Assembly: GCA_024704765.1 (NCBI GenBank)
Contig: JAKMXF010000332.1
Coordinates: 354,018 to 418,017 of the forward strand
From: Oopsacas minuta
Taxonomy: Eukaryota > Porifera > Hexactinellida > Lyssacinosida > Leucopsacidae
DNA length: 64,000 nt
Direction of reading: 5' to 3'
Position 1 is the stretch's first letter, and every line of letters starts with the position of its first letter. Below the pieces are notes generated by a model. The model worked only from the letters and a program-made list of their open reading frames with translations. It had not been told where the DNA came from and did not search any database. This document shows, piece by piece, positions 48,562 to 59,099 of this stretch. The position numbers were made by a program, and so were the translations under genes.

Positions 48562-48730
48562 CAGTAGAACTCGGTTAGCACGTACCCTGGATAAGACGTA
48601 CTTCGGCTTAGTACGTACTAAATTTTATGAACCAAAATTCATTATTACATAGGATTCTATGTAAATACAACTCGGATAGTACGTACTTTTTTAGACTTCC
48701 CGAGGGGGACGTCTTATCCAAGTTCTACTG
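48562..48730. mobile_element. Pogo-type MITE inserted in the P element
   Basis: TA-flanked (48560-48561 and 48731-48732). The ends CAGTAGAACTCGGTTA and CAGTAGAACTTGGATA are inverted repeats. Internal ACGTAC repeats (GCACGTACC, AAGACGTACTT, TAGTACGTAC). 169 bp, no coding. It lies 3' of the P transposase stop and inside the left end. Confidence 0.85.
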
Positions 48731-48794
48731 TATGTAATTACATTATATGCATATCACAACACTATGTCTATCACAACATTGTCTATGCCTATCG

Positions 48795-51376
48795 TTAGTT
48801 AGAGAGCTTGTCTTGCCTCCTGAGGCATCCCAAAGACTTTTCTTTGTCACTTACATTGAGGACATGAGCTTTCAATAGAATGTTAGCTAAAGTAGTACAT
48901 GCAGCCTTATTACCTGCTAAAGGTGCATCTACAAAGGATAATAGCTCAGCAAATTGAAAGCGGCAACGCATTTTAGTCTGGTCATGCAAATTATAGGCAT
49001 TGTGTACAAAAAAGACCGTTGACATAGTCGGCACACTCAGTCCACCTCTATTCAAATTATCTAGGAACTCAGATGACACCTCGTTACCATCTTCATCACC
49101 AATGATCTCCTCCATACTAGTGCTATCACCAAATTTATAAACAAGGTATCCGGCCAAATAAACAACTTTATGCTTAGGGGTATCATCAAACCTCAAGAGT
49201 TCTTGAGTATCTTGAGGAGTGATATCGTCAATGAATTCACTTCGCTCAGCTGGATTTTCGGAAGTTGTACAATTCTTGTCACAATCATGCACACGAGAAC
49301 TCGATTCTACCATAATGTCATGCTTACTGAGTGTTTGCAAGTTTGCAATTTTAACTGCAGCCATAATGTCAACTACGTCAATGTGAAAGTTTCCACCTCT
49401 TCTTTGTCTGGCTTGGCCGAAAAACTTTTCCAAGGCTTCATCCGCGAATATAGCAGGAAGAACGTAGTCAAAGTCTTTGTCCGCCAGAAGCAACTTGGCA
49501 GCATCCACATTATTACGTGGGACACAGTGAAGGCTTCAGCAGTTTGCTTAGTTAGCTTCAGCTTACGACCACCACCTCCTTGCCATGCGCAGGTAGATAT
49601 AATTTGGCAGGCCTTCTCCAGCCTAGTGAAACTTGTACAGTCTGCTGTCCAAGGCTGTCTGGATTCGTCGCGAAGACGGATAGCTGAGAAACGGTCTTTC
49701 ACATTCATTATCTTGAATCACTCACTCATTGTCTGGGTGAGAATGATGGTGCCTTCGTTGATGCCCAGTGAACCCTTGAACGTCTTCAAGGCAGCAACAG
49801 TCTTGTCATTGAACACTTGACATACCAATGGTACACTCTGACGTTGAAGGGGCTTGAAACAGCAGTGTGTGTCAGCTTGGTTAAACGAATAGGAGTAGCT
49901 CGGTCGATCTCATAAAGCTTCTGAATATCACTCCAGTAAGCTTTGTACTCATTGCCATCTACGACAAATGAGAGTGTCTTGCTATCAACAGTAATCCAGT
50001 TGTTGCGTATATTTTTGAAGATGTGCAAGTAGTCGTACACTAAGAACATAGATTGTTCTTGAATCGATAGCACTTGACAACTTCCAGGTCCTCCAAGCTT
50101 TGAATAAACACTGCGGTTGGTATTGCAATTGTCACATATTAAAGAAACTACAGTACCGCCAGCACCAACTACAGCTGAACCAGCTTCAATAAGGAGTTCT
50201 TTCAGCTGATCCAAAGTTAGTTTTTTGCAGGGCAAAACGCGTAGAATATAGCGTGGACCACCAAAATGGCAGGCAACTTCAACCACTATAGCATGTGAAG
50301 CAAGCATTTCATGCTCACCACCCACTGCAGTATTTTGAGAGTATCCTAGAACATGCCCTCCAGAAAATCGCAATGTCTCGACCAGCTTTACCTCGTCGAA
50401 CATTAAATTTACCAAACGCTGTTGTGGCTTAAGTTGGTCGAACAAGGCTTTGAGGTTGGAGTCCTGCAGACTCCTAGCAAGCATCTGTTTTACCTTTTCT
50501 GTTGATGGCAGAATGATTAAGCCGGATCGGCGAATCATTTTGTATGCACTAGGTGATATGTTGTGAAGCTGCACTGCGAAAATCATAGTATCAGTGCCAA
50601 ATTGGCGTCCATCAGGAGGTTTGAATATAAGGCACAGCTGCGACAGAAGGAAGGTGAAATGAGTAAGCTCGTGCGCCTCAGTCATCTTGCAGAGCTGGCT
50701 TATTGCGTGCTCAAGAATTTCTTGGCTCTGTGTACTCATATGCGTTTACCTGGTCAGTTATGTATCCAATCTAGGACCATTTCGAGAGTAAGCTGTTCTT
50801 CTGCAAAGGAAATAGTCGCTTGGACACCTCAATACCATCTTTTAAAACTCTATTCAAGAATAGGAATCCAAATGGTGAACTGACTTGTTGGAGATGAAAG
50901 AACTGCTTGACAGTTTGTCCAGTAGCGTCAGTTCTTGATAGGTACAGGTTTTTCTGGTCTTTTATGAAGTTAAAGCCATATCCTTTCCAAAAGATCCTGA
51001 GGAGAGGGAGAGATGGATATTGGCAATGCCGAATGAAAACGAAAGTTTGAGGCGCTTGAAGGAGATATATATTTGTGAGAGACATTTCAATTGTGAATGG
51101 GTGTCAGTAAAGGGTGGAAAGCGACCAAAAGAACCGCCATCAATATTTCCTGGAGTACCGAAATCAGTTTTGAAGCAGGTCACCTCAGCTCCACGCCCGA
51201 CATCATCTACATCAGAATCAAGAGCCAAGAAAGTGCAGGCAGCTTATGAGGCTGCAGACAAGATCCAAGATTTCGATCACTTCTCCGCCAAAATGAGCAT
51301 CTATTTTCCTGACCCTTAGGTAAGGCGTCCCATCATAGTTTCCTCTAGAACCAAAACAGCTGCAACGACGTGGCAT
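48795..51376 (-). pseudogene. P-element/THAP9-like transposase pseudogene
   Basis: Reads from 51376: MPRRCSCFGSRGNYDGTPY, the start of a THAP zinc-finger DNA-binding domain (second Cys apparently changed to Ser). The rest of the THAP domain is on the other strand at 50966-51319. Then minus again: YLSRTDATGQTVKQFF, SSPFGF, FPLQKNSLLSKWS (50965-50771). Next 50739-49786: RNase H-like core with LMFDEVKL (Asp115) and ICDNCNTNRS (Asp203). A frameshift near 49850 leads to FNDKTVAALKTF and a TGA before FKIMNVKDRF. After another shift (49508-48795) come LEKFFGQARQRRGGN, HKVVYLAGYLVYKF and the C-terminus LRRQDKLSN. Catalytic blocks remain visible but the gene is dead. Confidence 0.85.
50966..51319 (+). 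pseudogene. Inverted THAP-domain segment of the P transposase
   Basis: On the plus strand, opposite to the rest of the gene: KAISFPKDPEERERWI, IYICERHFNCEWVSV, KEPPSIFPGVPKSVLK, then a linker KIQDFDHFSAKMSIYF. This is the part of a THAP domain (FP.D, W, C..HF) that should follow the minus-strand start at 51376-51320 and precede the minus-strand FIKDQKN at 50965. The segment therefore fills exactly the missing gap but is reversed. Interpreted as an inversion of about 350 bp inside the element. Confidence 0.8.
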
Positions 51377-51750
51377 ATTGTCACAAAAGCTGAAAACAAA
51401 ACACATTATCATGCATAATCAATATCAATAAACATGCAGACGTATTTGCAACAAGAAAAATAACACATTACCACGCAGCCATTGCACAAAACATGCAAAT
51501 ATCCCAAAAACATAAGGAAAACATATGGAAATATTGTTGAAAACAGGAAGTTCATATCTGCCTAAGGTCAAAGGAAAATGTGGCCAATACTCTTATTTTA
51601 AGCTTCTTGGTTGTGTCTGGCCCCCCAACCACAGGTTAAATATAGGTTCTAATGCTTTTTCAATTTTTTAATTGGAGCCTCTCAGACTCAAGTTAAAACC
51701 CCGAGATCGCGACGTTCCAGTCCTTCTCTAAAGGAGTCTATGCTCTTACC

Positions 51751-52573
51751 ATAATATACGTCTGCGGAAATTGTCTTTTCAGCACTTTGTCGAAGTGAGT
51801 GAATTCTCTAACTTCTTACTGAGGGTAGGGGAAAGCACATACCCCGAGGAGAAGGATTGAATGATTCAAATCGACTCTAAGTTTTTAGCGCCCTGGGAGT
51901 GATATTTTTGCCTTGTTATCCTACTTTTTGATGAATCATGACACATACGAAATTCAGGAGTTCATGTGTCAGCACATCATCTTTCACCCAAAAATGAGAC
52001 CTCAGATGTTGTAAATGATTACTTGGTTATGCGAAAGCTTTTCTAAGTGCTGATTCTGTTGATGATAATCAGGTATCGGCGTATACGACAAAGTTATTGA
52101 ATTCTCTGAGTCTTGCTGGTATACCTCTTCGACTGATCCTTAAACAGTACGCGTCCATCATTCTCTTGCGTAATCTTGACCCTACTCAGGGTTAGTGTAA
52201 TGGCACTCGCTTAATCATACGATCCGCTACCAAACATCTTACCAATGCTGAGGTAGCCACATGTATTCATGTGTGGAGTAGATTATTAATTCCTCGGATA
52301 TCACTCCTTACCTAGGACGATTCTTACTCTGAATCGCAGACAGTTCCCCATCCTGCCTGGTTTCTCCATTACTTTAATCCATGGTCAGGTTTAGAGTATG
52401 GAAACTGTTGGAAAATTCTTAGCCTCTCCTGAAGCCATATTCAATTTGATCAACTTTATGTAGCTCTGGGCAGAGTTCAGAATCCTACGGGCTTAAGGAT
52501 TCTAATTAAAGTGGCGTATTGACAAAGTATTAGTGGCGCACAAGAAAGTTATAATAACGCATCACCCTTGAGA
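51751..52573. other. Intergenic
   Basis: No gene recognised. Confidence 0.45.
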
Positions 52574-54306
52574 TTATTCCCTAAATATGCCACAGATTTT
52601 CTCTATCATTATAGGTTGTTTGAAACACAAAGAACACTTTGCCACAGTGATTCTGGCATCAATATCTCTTGACAACTTGCGATAAATGTTTGCAATGATG
52701 ATATACCAATTCGATATTTCAAAATTTTTCATACAATTCCAACATTGAAGTTGCATATCATACAAGATATCGTTGAGATTCAGTTTCCGCATTAACATGA
52801 CAAACGGGAATTCGACCCACAAAAGTCAATGATATGATATTTCGGTGTGAGTGAGATCTCTTTGGATATCCAAAGTCGTAGACTATCAAAATCTCCTTTC
52901 TGAAGTAAAGTTATCAGCACATATAATTTCGCATTGATTGTAAGTCTGAGGAGTTGAATCACATTTAAGATTTCATCAAGATGTAATTTTGGAGGGGCAC
53001 AAAATTGTGAATACTGCAAGTATCAACCAAATTCACCCCTTGGCAAGTACCGTTCCATGTGGCACAACGAATTTGTATATTGGTAGTTCTTCTTTCAGTT
53101 GTATTTACGTCTTTAGCCTTCTGTTTATCTTTTTTGTAAATCCCTTCTACAGCTATGTTTTAGGACAGGCTTTATTTTATCCCCTTTTCCTTTTGTTCCA
53201 AAACTTTGGACCACAGCTTTACATGTTTCCGTTTGATACGAAGTAATTTTCGGCCTTTACGAATGTAAAGTATATGAATCTTTGCTTGGATTACTTCATA
53301 GGGCGCCATCCACGGATCTTCATTTTGTGTGCCCGTTTGAGATTTGGATTTTCTATGATTCCACACGAGAACATTTGAGCCTTATTGAATTACTGTACAT
53401 GACCTCTTGCACAGCTTGGAATCATAATTTCTCTTCATTTGTTTCTCCGCTTTGGTTATACTTTCTATTGCTCCGGGAATGTGGCTATTTTGGCTTTACT
53501 CATGAATTCAGAATAATTTCTAATGTTATTTTCACCTGTTATTGGAAGCTCTCCTGTAAATATTTCACCAATGTGCTTTGCTTCTATAGGTGTACGTGCT
53601 TTCCTAAGACCAGACATTAATTCAAATGGAGAAAATCCTGTTGTAACCCTCTTTTTAATATTTATTCCGAATATCACTTGCTCAAGGTACTCATGCCATT
53701 TCTCTCGCTTTGAAGCTAGCATTTCATTAAGTTGCGTTTGACCGTTTTATTTGAGGACTCATCTAGTCCATTTGTCTGGGGATGGTATGGAGCAGACAAA
53801 AGGGTTTTACAGTTGTATGTTGCTTGAAATTTTTGCATTATGGAATTTACAAATTCCTTGCGTTCTCACATAAAATCTCGACTGGAGTTCCCTGTCTGTT
53901 GTAAATAGAAAATAGACCCCTTGCAGTCTCTTCAGCTGATTTTGAATTCAGGGGGCGTGCCTCGATACATTTTGTAAAAAGTCTGTGACAGTTAGAATAT
54001 ACTTGAACCCTGAAGAAGCGAATATTGGGTTACAAAGGTCCATCGCGACCTTATACTTGGGTATAGAAATAACTTGAATAGGTGTAAGTGGTTCATTTGG
54101 GTCCTGAAGCTATACTCACAACGAGAGCAGCGGTCGCACTTATCGATGTAATGTTTAATAGTTTTAGTCATTCCAGGCCAAATGTAGCGATCATGAGCGA
54201 GATTGTATGTGTATCGATAACATTGGTGACCACAATCATCGTAGATTTCTTTCAAGGCGTCGTCAGCCTCTCTCTGCTGGATTACGATCAAAGGTTTGGC
54301 TTCCAA
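52574..54306 (-). pseudogene. Ty3/gypsy-type integrase remnant
   Basis: Minus-strand remains of a retrotransposon integrase (inserts cDNA into the host genome). The N-terminal HHCC zinc knuckle reads GHQCYRYTYNLAHDRYIWPG then CDRCSR (54260-54110). The catalytic core is traced through MDLCNPIFASSGFKYILTVT (54050-53960) and, after breaks, SAPYHPQTNGLDESSNKTV (near 53760). The end of the core is WHEYLEQVIFGINIKKR to FSPFELMSG (53722-53465). A GPY/F-like C-terminus (KSKSQTG...APYEV) follows at 53366-53172. Frames at 53019-52574 continue in the same direction but carry no recognised domain. No LTRs, gag, protease or reverse transcriptase seen. Multiple stops; inactive. Confidence 0.65.
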
Positions 54307-54354
54307 TTTCCCAAAGTACAGAAGCTTATTTCTAGCAATTTTGTAATTGTTTGA

Positions 54355-54883
54355 ATTTTTTTGAATTATTCTCTTTTGGTCTCAGATATTCCAAAGGGAT
54401 AAGAACCATCGGAGAGATAATTATATAAATCTCTATACTTTGCTGAATCCATCACGTATAATATCACAAAAACAATTTATATCTGGGTTAATCTTTGATA
54501 TTTATATATATCCAGTGTTTTTGCGTGCGTGTTTACTTAATTACATATTAGAGAAGCCATGTACTTTATGGTGTCTTAAATACGCGCGGACCTAATTAGT
54601 CAATTTGTCAGAATTATAAGAAATATGGTCCGGGCGGACCATTTTTGCAACCGGTCCAAATTTGTCATAACAGACTATCTGAACTCGCGAGCGCAACGAG
54701 CGGGAAATATTTTGTAGGTGTACACGTTTCTGGCCAATGTAAAGAAGAAATGACAGCTTCATACTGGGATATAACAAAAATATATTTGCACTTTACATGT
54801 ATAAAAAATGTATAATTATTGAAACTCGCATGAGGGTTTGTATTGAATATAGAAACGCCTGACCTGTATTTGGTGGGGGAGAG
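54355..54883. other. Intergenic
   Basis: No gene recognised; contains GGTCCGGGCGGACC, a short palindrome near 54627. Confidence 0.45.
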
Positions 54884-54926
54884 AAAATTTAGTGAGCACG
54901 GGCCTGGGCCCTGCTCACTAAATTTT
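54884..54926. repeat. GC-loop hairpin
   Basis: AAAATTTAGTGAGCA, then CGGGCCTGGGCCC, then TGCTCACTAAATTTT: perfect 15-bp arms with a self-complementary GGGCC/GGCCC loop. Lies just 5' of the duplicated composite-element fragment. Confidence 0.65.
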
Positions 54927-54954
54927 TGACCCCATGCCACACTCTCGACGCTAC

Positions 54955-55190
54955 TGCGCGTAAGTATGAGGCGCAAGGAGGCGGGGTGGTGGTTCGGTTT
55001 AGGGCCGGTATGTCCCTCTCAATCTGAGACAACAGTTAGCCCACTTCTCAAGGGATTTCTCAAGCATTCGCCTCACTTGGATTGTCTCCTACAACATCTC
55101 AAGAACAAGATTGTCATCGAGTTAGTAAATATATGAAAATACTATGTACAACTTATACACCTCTCCTACGATGTGTAATACCCGAGCAGG
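54955..55190 (+). repeat. Partial upstream duplicate of the composite element
   Basis: Matches parts of 55810-56300 in direct orientation: GGTTCGGTTT, TCTGAGACA(A)CAGTTA, TTCGCCTCACTTGGATT, CTCCTACAACA(T/G)CTCAAGAA and CAAGATTGTC. An internal block of about 200 bp present in the second copy is absent here. The 55191-55809 interval holds no gene. Confidence 0.7.
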
Positions 55191-55809
55191 TCTCTAGGTA
55201 AATATTAAGATTTCAACTAGTATTACTTTATATTCATAGAAACAATAATAAATTTGCATATGAAAAACTAGATAATCCTGAGTAGCCATTTTGGGCAAGC
55301 CTGTATGTATATTTTAAAATTTTGCTAATTTGTTTACTTTTATATTACAAAACATAACAATATACATTCACATATGATTAATTCAAAATCGTGAAGATCG
55401 GATTCAGCATGTTCGATATATTTGGTGAAGTTTTATTGAATTCTATTTACTTCCTTAATAAAGACGAGAATTACATAGTACATATTACATATTATTTTAA
55501 TTTGCTAATAATGGCTTATTTGCGAAATTGATTGATTCTTTCCAACCACTAGTATTATTTCTCGTGTTTTTGAAAGCATATATAGTGGTTGCTAATTGTT
55601 ATTATTATGTACGGTGTAGTTTTAGCATCGACGAGATCTCTGTAGGGTTGCTAATTACCAAACACCAATACAGAAGTAGGGACTGCCTGTAGCTACTCTA
55701 CATGGGCGGAGGTCCTTGGTTGCTCATTGTACTTTTTAATAAGACTTTTAGGATTATGTGCTAGATTTGTTTGGGCGCCAACACCTCATTCTTTGTGTCT
55801 AGTCTTTTC

Positions 55810-57720
55810 GGGTCTTGCGTAAATCCAGCGTGTAGGCATGAGGCTCTAGGAGGGGTCGTGACGGTTCGGTTTGAGGCTCGCATACTATTGAGGGACCTTA
55901 CACTTATAGATCTATATCAATTTAGATAATTTACATTGTCTCAGATGACGCCAAATGAATCAAGTTCGAGTTATGAAGAGCATATCCTCAAATAGCAGGG
56001 TGATTTCTCAGAGTCATCACAATTTTCTTTTTATGAGGATATCTCCTATATTTCATCACCTCCTGTATCTCCCTGTATACTACCTTACCTTTATGTCTCC
56101 CTCAATCTGAATCCACATCTCAGACAGCAGTTAATCCTATTTCTCCAGGGATATCCAAAGCATTCACCTCACTTGGATTATCTCCTACAACAGCTCAAGA
56201 ACAAGATTGTCTTCAGTTCATAAATGGATGGGACGCCCTTGAAAGCATTGCTTCTATGGAAATATGTATACAACTTGTCACCATCTCTTACTGGTGTGCA
56301 AGACCTGACGATACTGCTTTGCCCGAAACCTCCTAAAGCAAAGAATCGCAAACACCTAAAGGTACTCACACGCAGTGGCTACATTGCTAAATTTCGCATT
56401 CCAAACCTGTGTTACTACTCTCAGATTCATGAGAAAAGAGAAATACACATACCAACTGGCGGTATTCTCTACCTTTTATTGGAGCGAATGTGTTGGGAGT
56501 CTTTCCCTTTACGAAGAAAAGTGGTTTCATGGATACACACCAGTAGAGTGCTATGGCTGGACGCTCTACTGGTATTCGTGGCGTTTTATTCACAAACTAT
56601 CTGCAAAATTTGATGTGCCCCCACCAATTCAGAGCATGTCATCTCCATATCTGAACCGTCTGGAAGTGGTAACAAAGGTTGCAGTAGGGACTGCCATGTC
56701 TGATGACGCTAAACAGCTACGCCAAAGATCAGACTGTGAAGTATCACCTGATGCGAACTTATAATTTCTACCCCAACGTAACCTTCAGCTTCGATAGCGA
56801 CTGGAATACCAAATTACTCTACTGTTATCTATCAACACCGAGGTTTTGCATCAATCCAGCTGTGTTCTGCTCTACATAAACAATTTGATATTGTGGCAGG
56901 GGATCACTCTGGCTGTCCTACTGGAGGGAAATATGGTATGGGTGGAGAAACCCATCAGGTTCTTCAGAAGCTAATGCTCTGGCAACCTTCAAAATTAACA
57001 TAGAAAAGGTGAAAAGAAGTATTCAATACTTATGCGATAGAAGAGTTCTGTAGCCATCTGACATTAGGAATTGCTCAAACTGCTAATGGATCCTTACACA
57101 ACACTATATGGAGTCTCTGTTCAAAAAGCAAGTACTTATCACCTCAATCTATTTTGGATTAGCACAGCTATCGCTGTCCTAACATTCAACGAAGTTGAAC
57201 TTTCACTATTCGTAATCTTGGCTGACCTTGGCCTGTCTCCCTCTTGGCGGACTTATAGCATAATTCTGAAACGACAATACTGGTCAGATTATTCTCGATG
57301 ACCTCAGAAGAAGTTGAATTATCAATTACCAAGAAGAGCGAGACTATTCAAGCAACAAAGAGAGAGTCCCTGTAGAAAGCAGAAGGCGGCAGAACCTATA
57401 ATGGGAGGCAGTTTGGGGCTGAGAATTCCCCAAAGAAGAAGTGTGCCAGGGCTCGGGGACGGATCGGTATAATAGGTATAGGAGGTACTGGAGTGAAGAG
57501 AAATGCGAGGGAGCGTGGTGTTTCTCCTGTTTCCGTACGGTCTTCTAGCTCAACCAGCAGCTCTGACGAGTCGGACACTCTGTACAGTATATGCCACAAG
57601 AAAGAATCAGAACCTGTGACAAAGAGAAACTTGGAAAGAATAAATCAGATTGGGGGGAAGATAATGTGACAACTGCTCTGAATGCGTTCATTACTATTGT
57701 GCTGACGTGGACATTCAGAC
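55810..57720 (+). pseudogene. Composite transposon relic, copy A (Mutator-like core, PHD-like tail)
   Basis: Plus-strand remains in several frames. Ordered blocks: ISPGISKAFTSLGLSPTT (56130); CPKPPKAKNRKHLKVLTRSG then YIAKFRIP (56330-56400); YEEKWFHGYTP (56510); NRLEVVTKVA and MSDDAKQLRQR (56655-56730); VTFSFDSDW (56780); YAIEEFCSHLTLGIAQTANG and LHNTIWSLCSK (57030-57130); FNEVELSLFVILADLG (57190); RTYNGRQFG (57390); and SSSSDESDTLYSICHK (57555) followed by CDNCSECVHYYCADVD (57665-57715). The IW..CSK and FN blocks recall a widespread Mutator-like transposase group. The KAKNRK block and the Cys/His tail recall pogo-type C-termini. Heavily broken. Family assignment is an inference from memory of patterns. 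Confidence 0.45.
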
Positions 57721-57791
57721 AGTGTCTAAAGCCTCTTTTACTGTGATAGGTGTTCTTTAAATTATTATCATTAACTTTTAAATCTACCCAC

Positions 57792-57981
57792 TAGTGATCG
57801 ATAAACTGAATATTTCCGAATATCGGTATTCAACAGATATCGAATAGTTGTTCAGAACTTTGTTTTGAGGCTAAATTACTTCTGAAATATTAGCGGTTTA
57901 GCTGTATCGAATCTTTTTTTAATTATTCTATTGGTAGAATATCTGGCCATAATATTCAGCAGAAAACTATTTCGATCTCTA
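57792..57981. mobile_element. Probable short hAT-type MITE
   Basis: Ends TAGTGATCGATAAAC and, on the other strand, TAGAGATCGAAATAG; inner AACTGAATATT / GCTGAATATTATGG-like match. Flanking 8-mers CTACCCAC and CTACTACC agree at 5 of 8. Related in its terminus to the TAGGGATCGA MITE at 33938. Confidence 0.4.
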
Positions 57982-59099
57982 CTACTACCTACGTTTACCG
58001 TTATCCCATGCATAATTTACTGATTGCCAGATGATAACAAGATTTCACTACCAGTATACATGTCAAATATGGTGTCTTAATATCTAAAGTGTGAACAGAA
58101 GATAGATAAGATTACAAATAATACCAGAAGATCAACGAACACGAAATGTTCGGAGGCCGCATAGAGCAAGCGCGTAAATCTTACTTCTACCATTCAATGA
58201 TAAATTTGTAAAGGGGCCGAAGACACCTCGAAAAAGCCTTTCGCAGGAGTAGCAGAAGTGGCTCATGAAGGGCGATTTTAGGATAGTAGTGGTTAAAATA
58301 TAACTCGAATTATCCATATTTGTCAGTTCGAGTGAAGAGACCATCCAAACTGTAATTACTCCAAATATTCTTTTCTTATAGACAGAAATGAAAACATATG
58401 TATATTGTAGATATCGGAGATAGAGACCAAGGTATCAATGACGCCTATTCAGCAAGCACTGTTAGAATTAATGGATATGTCATGCTAAATTTGGTCCGCG
58501 AATATAAGGCTCGGCTGGACTATCCATGATGCCATGGATGGCCACTCTGCGTGTAATGTAACAGGGATATACAATATGCCCCCCATATATTTCTAATATT
58601 GGAGAAATAAGGAATGAATTCCACAAAGTGGTTTACAGAGGTAGCATAAATTGTTAAAATATGATATTTTCTCGAATTTGTGAGACATTTCTGAGACATG
58701 TGGCAACGCTTTTCTATAATATGTCCATAGACAACACTATTAGTACTGATAATTGACTCTAGGACACTAGGATTATGGATTGCATACAACTCTATCTACT
58801 CTATAGCACTGTTAACATCCTTGTCCGAAGGCACAGAATTGTGATTATTCGTTTTAAGATAGCAGACCAAAGATTTGAACATAATGTCATCTTCATATAG
58901 ACAGTGGTGTATGTTTGCTTCTAAAAAATGACGACCTATGCGAGAATAATAAATTTTGAGTGTATATCAATAGCGGACTACGGGATATCAAGAAGTATAC
59001 ATTGTTTTTCGGCCTACAATAATTTCACTGAAATACTAAGTTTAATTCCCTGCATTCATGGAGTCCGTGATTTCCTGAGTCATAGTTCTCTGAATATAT
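57982..59099. other. Intergenic
   Basis: No gene recognised. Confidence 0.45.

Larger units (their letters stand above)
48223..51742 (-). mobile_element. P-type transposon with inverted repeats and 8-bp target duplication
   Basis: Both ends begin CATAGACTCCTTTA and continue similarly for about 70 bp (GAAGGACTG, CTCGGGGTTTT, AACTTGAGTCTGA). Flanks are CTCTTGCC (48215-48222) and CTCTTACC (51743-51750), an 8-bp duplication with one mismatch, as expected for P elements. The transposase is on the minus strand, THAP end nearest 51742. It is broken by frameshifts, stops and an internal inversion, and a pogo MITE sits near its 3' end. 3,520 bp. Confidence 0.9.

Noticed and set aside
49015-49035. TAGTCGGCACAC as a fourth, inverted copy of the CTGTGCCGACTA motif
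   Set aside because: Only partial match and it lies within conserved P transposase coding sequence, which explains it.
49170-49820. 216-aa plus-strand reading frame
   Set aside because: Antisense to the P-element transposase; its residues mirror the conserved minus-strand text and carry no domain of their own.
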